Assembly: GCA_907164885.2 (NCBI GenBank)
Contig: OU015491.1
Location: 115,245,288-115,309,287 of the forward strand
Direction: 5' to 3'
DNA from: Dolomedes plantarius
Lineage: Eukaryota > Arthropoda > Arachnida > Araneae > Dolomedidae
Length of the DNA stretch: 64,000 bases
Both the position numbers and the translations under genes were made by a program. Shown here piece by piece: positions 56,064 to 64,000 of the stretch; the first letter of the stretch is position 1; each line of letters begins with the position of its first letter. The notes below the pieces were generated by a model. It did not search any database. It worked only from the letters and a program-made list of their open reading frames with translations, and had not been told where the DNA came from.

Positions 56064-56980
56064 TTATTTGAAGAAATACTCCTATATTGCGAAACAGAAT
56101 AAGTGCGAGAAATATCGTATTTAATGGACCCTCAATTTATCCCTAGAACTTATTTTGTATGAGACAACAATATTTCTTCAATTTTCCAATCACTTAATTG
56201 GTGATCTAGTGGTGTTTTTACTACTGAAAAGAAGTTTCTCAAACAGAAACTGCCTTTTACTTTTGAATTTAGTAGGGTGGGTGTTCAAAATATCTCCCCT
56301 GTGCCTAATTTAGCCTACTCGTGTTTCTAAAGTATGATTCGCGCTATATATGAGAAAATCCAGTAACTTCTCAGTTCTGGGTTTGTACTAACAGCGGCGA
56401 TAGCGAAAACGCTCTTATCACTGACAACAGAAACTATATGGCGTCTGAAGTTGTTTTGGCTGTTGTCATCGTAAACTTTGGCTCCAAAGAATCAGAATTC
56501 AGTGAATGACCATGTAGGTGCATCCCAATTATAATTTTGCTTATATCATTTGAAAGTGCAGAGTCTTTGCTAGAGATGCCAGAGTCTTTGCCTGAGTCTT
56601 TGATACGACTTTTAAGAGGTGCTCCTAATTCCGCCTGGTAGGCGGTAAGAGGAACTGAAGTAGGTGATATTAGGAACCGCTCTGGAGTTCACTGCAAATT
56701 TCAATTTTTCCATTTTAGCTACATTCCATTTTAGCTTCCATGTTAGAAACTTAAACTGGCACTGGTTTTGGAACTGTTGGATATCAAAGGAAATAGTTCT
56801 TAGGGTTGTTCTTTGAATTTCCAGCCTAATCAGAAACTAAAAAGTGGATGAAATGTCGAGAAAAAGTTAGAGCAGGTGATATTTCGGATACCTACCCCAT
56901 GTTAAACCCTCCTTTCTCTATAACGATCACTCAAAAGTTAAACTGTATGTGTAATATATAAGCAGACCAAATACATATAT
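56064..56980. other. Sequence without recognised gene
   Basis: No supported feature. A small imperfect palindrome TTCCGCCTGGTAGGCGGTAA lies at 56630. Confidence 0.5.
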
Positions 56981-56983
56981 GGT

Positions 56984-57472
56984 CATATATAAAAATAGAA
57001 ATTATAGATCATAAATAATTTTCAAATTAGCAGTTTAGAATTTTATATGATTAACTGGTGATTAAAAATCATAAAGTTCTGCGCGCATAATACAATTGAG
57101 ATATATGCTTACAGAAAATAATTAATGGTCAAAATACACTTGTAATATGTTTGCCTGTAATGTAAAACCAAATAAATTGTAATAAATATTATTCAAAATA
57201 AAAATTGAGCATAAAATTTGAAAATTTCAAAAATTATCATAGTTACTTTCATCATTTTCCCACATAAAAATGTATTCCAGAATTACACATTTTTCTGGAT
57301 TTAAAATGTAGAGTAACATGAAATACACATATGAGTGTACTTTTATCAGTTTCCTATTCATACCTAAAAAGTAATGCTGCATGAAAACTCAAATTAACAA
57401 TTAATCATATAAAATTCTAAACTGCTCATTTGTAAATAATTTATAGAAATATAATTTCTATTTTTATATGTA
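56984..57472. repeat. Inverted repeat of ~75 bp arms (possible MITE)
   Basis: The left arm 56984-57058, containing AAAAATAGAAATTATAGATC and GCAGTTTAGAATTTTATATG, is inverted at 57396-57472 with a few mismatches. About 340 bp of AT-rich spacer separates the arms. I could not define a target-site duplication. Confidence 0.8.
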
Positions 57473-57611
57473 ACATATTCAAAGATATGTACTTTATATG
57501 GATAAATAAATAAAATTTCACTTTCTAATATTATTTTAGTTTTGGGGGTTAGAATTAGACCATATTTATAGTCATTTCGTCAAGCTTCAAGGTCCTGTGC
57601 CCCCTACTAAA

Positions 57612-57614
<3 letters not shown>

Positions 57615-57653
<39 letters not shown>
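57615..57653. repeat. (TA)n array at a Tigger end
   Basis: A TA array directly abuts the element that starts at 57654. Confidence 0.95.
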
Positions 57654-57656
<3 letters not shown>

Positions 57657-58624
57657 TGATTTCCGCTTATAAGAATCGCGTTTGTTATTTCTCTTTTTGA
57701 TTCTTATAAGCGGTTGATTCATATAGCCGAAATTTCGGTTTTTGTACATGCACACACGCACACCTATATATACATAAATTAGATAATTTACCTTAAAATA
57801 CTCTTTAATTTACCTTAATTATCTTTTATTAAAATTATTTGTTATTATTTTAAAAATACAACTTAATTTTTAGACCTATAAATACATACACATGTTTATA
57901 GTAAGAGAAGAGAAAATCCAATATTTGTTACAACATACCTGCTTAATAGTTTTAACATTTCAAGTACGGGAAGGGAGCGAGAAAAAGTTTTCTATGGTAG
58001 TTTGACGTAATGACGTTTTTAGGAGGCTGTTTATACCTCTTTCAATACTAATAGTCTCAGACGAAGATTCACTTTCTAGCTTACGTTTCGCGGTTTGATA
58101 ACGTGCTGAATCTACTAAAGTCACGTTTGCCTAAGTGATAGTGGACACTTCGCCGAAGATTTATGTGTTTCAGGATCCAGGCAACCGCAAACAGGATATG
58201 GGAGGTGGGAAAAAAGAGTCTCTATTTTTGTTTGTCACTGGAGAAAAGTGAAATCGGACCCAGACAGGTAAAGATGCCCACGGATCAAGCTACTAGGACA
58301 GTATTGTGCTAAAGCGTTTAAGGGGAAACTATTATGTTATGTCTAACAAAGAAAGGGATGAATTTTATGACTATATTCCATCGCATCTTATCAATCTTTC
58401 TGTTTAGAAAAAAGAAAGAACTTCGTGTCTTTTGAGGGTTTAAGTGGCTTTTTTGGAAAATTGGAAGGAAAGCGAAGAGTGTAAACTGATTCTTAAAACC
58501 TGTGGATTGATTCTTTAAAGCGAAAATTTTAACATGGAAATAATACATTTGTGTTTGTTTTCGTGATATTGATTCTTATAAACGGTTGATTCTTATAACC
58601 AATGATCGCTATAAGTGGTGGTTA

Positions 58625-58627
<3 letters not shown>
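57654..58627 (-). mobile_element. Tigger/pogo-type element (974 bp)
   Basis: The left end is CAGTGATTTCCGCTTATAAG. The right end, complemented, begins CAGTAACCACCACTTATAGC. TA flanks both sides, and both flanks are TA arrays. GATTCTTATAA(G/A)CGGTTGATTC recurs inside both ends as a subterminal repeat. Only the C-terminal end of a transposase-like frame is present, so it is an internal-deletion derivative. Confidence 0.78.
57960..58130 (-). pseudogene. Tigger-type transposase C-terminal tail
   Basis: The 56-codon minus-strand frame begins after a stop at 58131-58133 and reads ANVTLVDSARYQTAKRKLES, then LLKTSLRQTTIENFFSLPSR and a stop at 57960-57962. A short acidic linker followed by RQT-x(2)-FF at the very end is what I recall for Tigger/pogo-type transposases. 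The DNA-binding and DDE domains are missing. Confidence 0.55.
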
Positions 58628-58710
<83 letters not shown>

Positions 58711-58735
58711 GCACATATATATATATATATATATA
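58628..58735. repeat. (TA)n array with CAC interruptions
   Basis: A TA array with a few GATA and CACGCACA interruptions, abutting the right end of the Tigger-type element and followed by GTGTGTGGGTGGGTGGGTG. Confidence 0.95.
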
Positions 58736-61360
58736 GTGTGTGGGTGGGTGGGTGTGCGTGTAGAGCAGAGTTTATTTATTAGATTGAAAATAATATTAAA
58801 TAAAAAACTTCAGTATATAACGAATGTTCACACTGTTATCAAAAAATGCGTTACATAGGCACACCGGAGACACATTGTTATTGGATTTGGAAATTATTAT
58901 TGGAGTTAAATACAAATTTATACCCGGACAAAATCCAAGGATACTTGAAATTCAGAAAGTGAAGCTGCGATAAAGTATATTTAGCGAAGATTTAACAGTA
59001 ATTCAGACGAAAGGGATATCTAAAAGAATTTCTTACACTAAGGCTGGAATAAAGTCAAATTGAGCCTCGGAGAAAACTTTCTTTCTAACATTCCCGTTTT
59101 CTTTTCGTATTCCCTCGCTTTAGCCAAAAGAGTTTTGACATCCAGTTTGGCATTAATTGCACCCTCGATGCTCATAAGAATTGTTGTTCTTAAGAGTAGG
59201 TGAGAAAGAAAGTGTAAGAAAATAAGAATCGAAAATTCCTTTTGACTGAAATGTAAGATTAAGGTCGAAATTTGACTACAGATGCAAGTTCTATATCAGT
59301 TTTATGAAATGATAAATAAAGGAAGAAATATAGTGTTCAGCGTTTATAATTTATTTTTATACAAAAGAGAAGGATGTATATATTTTTAAGATAACAAAAT
59401 TCAATAGAAATCAATGTTTTAAATAGAAATGATGGGAAATAATGGGAACAATTAAATATTTCTTATAGATATTAGATATAGATATTATATTTAAATACAA
59501 GAATAATACTGCGTGTGAAAGGCACTGTAGGGAATACTTAAGGGGAGTAATTAATAATTGTATAAATTCTGATTGCCTTTTGATTTCACGTATGGTTGAT
59601 CGTAATGAATCATTCAGCAGTAAGAAATGCATTTATATCATGATAACGTTTAAATAAAATATTTTGAACTTTTGTTAAATTGCATGCACAGACATAAATC
59701 TACAAAGTTAATAATTTTTACAAATTATTTAATATTTGTATGAAACAGAAAATAATAAAATGAGGTCTATTATTAATTTTTAGTTATTAGTCTGTATATT
59801 AGTTAAATATATTAATTTGAAGGCATTGAATGACACATTCCCTATTTAAGGTTTTCCATTACACTGAATCAAACTATCTATTTATCTCGTTACTGTTTTC
59901 AAAACTGATTGGTTGTCTATAAATTCTCAAACATTTTGACCGTGTAAATGTACCGTAAACCATTTATATTAAATGTGTTATGCGTAAAAGAATTTCTATA
60001 AACTAAACTCAGGCTTAAATTTTAGATACATGGATTTACCGATAGAATTACCGCTTTTCCAGATACAAATCATGTGCAGTCAGGTTTCGATTTGAAAGGA
60101 TTTGCACCTTTTTGATACACATGAAGAAAAAAAAGATAGTTAAAGGTCTCAAAGAATATAAATAGTTTTTATGAGGTTTGAATCTTTTTTATTCCTGTAA
60201 AATGTGTTTTCAATTCTTTGATTACTGTTCAATAATTTACAATATTTTTTCCCTTGCACAGTGCATTTGATTTATTTTTCTCGTGGTCAGTTACGAGTAT
60301 TATTCATGTATTAATTTAACTTTCCGAAGATCAGTTTTTAGATGAATTATGCGATTTTGCATTTTCATTTTCATGTTTATGTAATTAGTATGCATCAGTT
60401 ATTGCAGTATATTTACCAGTTATTACCAATTATTACTGTATTAGGAGACTGAGAGCCACATAACTCCTAGTTTCCTAAAATTGAGATTTCAGGTTGGTTC
60501 GTTAAAAAGGGGATATGTTAAAATCAATTGTTAGAACGAAGAAAATGTCAGATGAAATAAGTTTTGATTTGATTCTAATGCTATGCTTGTAGAAAGAGCT
60601 ATACCTCCGAAAGAAAGCATGACGTATTCATGTCCATATCCACAAAAAATGCTCTAGATGATACATGGGTAGTTCTATTTGATTGAAGTTTTCAGAAAAG
60701 TGACAAAGAATGTTTGCCTTTCTACTGCAAATAAAAAAAATATCCACTCTAGTTGCTAAAAGGTAAAATAAAACTATTTTTGCAAAAAAGAAAATACCAT
60801 TTAGTTATTTTCACACACCCATATTCATACTAAAATTTTTTTAAATTCCTCTTTTGATTAACGACTGAGTAATACAATTAAAATATTAGTAAGCGACTTA
60901 AGCAATGCGGGTAAAAGATTTTATTATCTATGACTGAAAGAGGAAAACGCAGTGATACATTTTTGTGAGTACAAGATCATTTATTTCAGTTACTATTTTC
61001 GAGAGCTTTTCTCTAATCTTGCTTCTTAAATCATTTTCGTTATTAAAATGATGTATGGCTTTAAACTTCTTATTAAACATTTAAACTTTTTTTAAAAATT
61101 AAAATGAAGCTTTTACTTTAAATGTTTATATACGAAAGAGCAGTTTTTCTCATAATTGAAATTTACCTTTTAAAAGTATAAATACAAATGGAGTTGAGTG
61201 GCTACTTTAATTTATATTAAAAATTGATCTTTCTAAATGAAGCATTCAAACTTTTATATATTAAAAAATTATTTCCAATGGCACAGATTAAAAGACAACT
61301 ACAGCCAGAAAAAACACAACACAAGAAACACACACAAAAAAGAAAAAGGTGCAGAAAATA
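58736..61360. other. AT-rich sequence without recognised gene
   Basis: No supported feature on either strand. Confidence 0.6.
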
Positions 61361-61362
61361 TT

Positions 61363-61590
61363 CTATAAATCCAGAGGTCCCCTGGCCTCCCAGTCTACAA
61401 GAGAACGTTTAGTCAATGCAGGGCTATGAAACAAATGTTCACATATCATGACCTGTCCCAAGTCACAGAATCTGCAGAAAGGACTAGAAACAATGTTGAA
61501 GCGGTGTAAATGTTCCAGGAAACAGTCATGGCCAGTGGCTAGTCTGAATTCGGCCACCACTTTATGTCTGGGCCATTTAGAGACACCAAA
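61363..61590 (-). pseudogene. Non-LTR retrotransposon RNase H tail (minus strand)
   Basis: The minus strand reads VVAEFRLATGHDCFLEHLHR, then FCRFCDLG, CEHLFHSPAL and WEARG before a stop at 61363. FRLATGHDC-x(4)-HLHR followed by spaced Cys is the usual end of RNase-H-containing non-LTR ORF2 proteins. Upstream (61590 and beyond) only a short WPRHK stretch is related. It is 5'-truncated and inactive. Confidence 0.68.
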
Positions 61591-64000
61591 TAATTTTTCT
61601 CTCCAAGGCTTTTTCAGAAGGTCTAACGGCGAGACTCTTTTTGAACTCCTCTCTCACTGTATTTTTGATTATTCGATTTACAGTACCGTAAGAGACACTG
61701 GAAGGAGATGTCTACAAGATCAAAGTACCTTTTTAGGCCAGAGAGTAAGTGATTTCATTGCAATGAACATCACAGTGCCCAGGGAAACACTGTAAAACAA
61801 TGACCTTCTTACTGACAGATAAACTTTGCAAAAGCATTCGACAATCAAGGACAACAGAGTGCAGAGATGTGAAAAAATATAAAATCTTTAAAACAAAAAT
61901 TTCAGCGTTAGGTAATTTTTAACAGAATTTTTTCCCGTTTATGCAAAAATTGATATAATTACCCCCAAATTTTAGAATATGAAGTTTTTTTTTGTCTTTT
62001 TATAGACTTTAAAGAAAGATACACAATACCTAACAAAATTGAAATTGAAAGATTGCTTTCAGTATTTCTTGAAGCAGTGAAATGGAGTCAAAATTCGATA
62101 ACATATAAAAATCTCAAAAAAAATTAAAAATTGTTTTTCTATAATTTTTCAAGTGTCATACTATCACAAAATATCACAAGCATTAAATTATTAATAAAAT
62201 TTGTCACTAGTTATCCACATGTGAACGAATGTGTAAAAGTATTTCATATTTTTTTTCAATTTGGATTATTTTTAATTATTTATGTTAAAGAGATAAATGG
62301 AAATGAAATATCTGATAACTGAGAAGGAAGTGGTTAAGCTGATTCTACTTTTCATTTATTTTCCTTTATACTTTTAATGACGTACAGGGTGCACACATTT
62401 TGGAGCTGCGTATAAAAAGAGAGTACCATTCATCCTCTGATTATTCTATGCCATCGTAAACTTTTTCTGTAACTCATTTTTTTCTGGGAAACCATATTTT
62501 CTCTTAATAATTAGCTTAAAAAGCATGGTTATAAATAACTTTAGAATCAATTTAAGTCCAAGTAATTATATTTTATTTATAAGGGCTTTTTTTTATTTTA
62601 TTTAATGTTTGAAACTGATATTTGAAAATATTGGATAAATATGCCTTACAACGTTTGTGAATGTTATCTCAGAGGGAAAAAAAAGGAAAAATCCAAGAGT
62701 TAAAAAGAAAAAAAATGTATGGAAACAGAATTAAATATAATATATAATTACATTCTTCTCTTTTAGTGTATTTTCGTTCTTATAAGTTAATAGCCATGTG
62801 GTAACTTTTTATGTTATCTGCGCGTTTATTATAGATCTTTTGATCCACTTACCGAAAGAAATCTGTGCTGTAAAAAATTTTACTGAAGCAAGCGATTATT
62901 AAATATGTAATTAAGTAATGTATTATCATGATTATTTACATGATGAGTTGTTAAATTTTTATAGTTCATGACTCTCTGAAGAAATAGTGAGTATCTTCCA
63001 TTAATATTAACATCGGGGACACTGCTTAGTCTGATAACAAAGACTTTAAAAAACAGATAAATTATTTATTCTGAAAACCCTTTACAACAAATTTATGAAG
63101 ATAAATTTTTAACCACAGTATGGTTGTTAAAATTTAATGCTACCATAAGCATCCTGTTTTTTATTTTTACTTAAGTTCTTATTTAATAGCCTAGTAATAA
63201 ACTGGATTTTTATATATTTTTATAGAACAAAGGGTGAACAAATTTCTTTATAGCTTTTTAATACACATTTTTGTGTTGTACAAATATTCATCATACAATG
63301 TGTACGCACGTAAATGTATTGATACGCGTGTGTACGTTTACGATATTTCTGAATTATGTCAAGTTATCCATGTGACTTGATTTGAAACTTTGCTTTTGAA
63401 CGATGTTTTAATGAAACATTTAATAAATATATTTCAGAATTCTGTGCATTATCATAAAGTTTGAAAGAGCCAAGCCCCTTAAATAATCATCACACTTTTA
63501 TTTAAGGAGAACATTTCGGTTGATGGTATGGTTTCTAGAGTTTCTAACATTATAGTTTGAATTATTATGCATTCGTTCATTCCTGTTTTCAAAATTTCCC
63601 TACAATGCATGTTATTCATATAAGGAACTCATTTAAGATAAATGTATCAAATTTAATGGATTTTTCTCTTTCCTGCGAATTTTGAGTAAATTTAGAATTT
63701 CCAACCAAATTATTTGGGCAAAAATACTGGTTTTTAATGTATACTTAGTCTATAATATCGGAAGTGAGTACTTCAAAAGCAATTTGAGGAATGCGGTCAA
63801 TAAAGGACGACGTTATTTGCAAAACTTAAAAAGATCCTACATAGTAAGGAGTATAGGTAAGAAGGTATTAGTTTAATTTTTGAATGAAATATTTACTTGT
63901 TTCTTGCTCCATATCCTGTATGCTGTTTTCACATCTTTTATAGCCCCATATCCTGTATGCTGTTTCAAATCTTTAAAAAGTGTGAGTTGCAATAAACATA
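61591..64000. other. AT-rich sequence without recognised gene
   Basis: The plus-strand frame to 61795 and later short frames have no recognisable domain. I see no RNA gene or TE terminus to the window end. CCATATCCTGTATGCTGTTT is repeated at 63910 and 63947. Confidence 0.5.

Overview
The window is AT-rich eukaryotic repeat DNA in which I can support no intact single-copy host gene. Every coding signal I recognise belongs to a transposable element (TE), and nearly all are broken. The mixture (several Tc1-like families, mariner, Tigger, piggyBac, hAT, Helitron, Ty3/gypsy, BEL/Pao, 5'-truncated non-LTR elements, tRNA-derived SINE heads, long (TA)n arrays) fits an arthropod. The transposase families resemble those I associate with orb-weaving spiders; that assignment is inference.

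Layout, left to right. 0.6-7.8 kb is a nest: a Tc1-like copy (669-1875) between TA arrays, a second truncated Tc1-like element, a decayed minus-strand gypsy element (about 2.3-5.75 kb), and a KRBA2-like Cys-rich pseudogene lying between inverted repeats and split by a 612-bp Tc1 deletion derivative. 9.6-10.6 kb is the 5' end of a BEL/Pao element on the minus strand. 12.8-16.4 kb is a minus-strand Helitron, followed by a mariner remnant. 20.8-24.0 kb holds a non-LTR 3' tail, a hairpin, an LTR-like block and a second copy of the first Tc1 family. 25.6-29.6 kb is the best-preserved gypsy element, with gag, protease, RT, RNase H and integrase, broken by one nonsense codon and three frameshifts. 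30.9-31.7 kb has a SINE and a fold-back element. 33.0-35.6 kb has two back-to-back Tc1-like elements separated only by a TA array. 36.6-40.8 kb is a second Helitron of the same family carrying a piggyBac derivative and a tRNA-like insert. 43.5-44.2 kb is an 89-bp minisatellite, 44.9-46.3 kb a candidate solo LTR, and 47.3-51.0 kb a two-LTR element with gag but no visible pol. 54-61.6 kb contains non-LTR tails, a hAT MITE, an inverted repeat and a Tigger-type element.

The most informative points are: the gag-only LTR element at 47310-50952, with PBS, PPT and a long unidentified reading frame where pol should be; an in-frame UGA-CGG between gag and protease in the gypsy element; the fold-back built from two inverted transposase C-terminal ends; and the KRBA2-like fragment between inverted repeats, whose frame is precisely interrupted by a Tc1 insertion. 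Long stretches (for example 10.6-12.8, 17-20, 41-43.5, 51-54, 59-61 and 61.8-64 kb) show nothing I can name.
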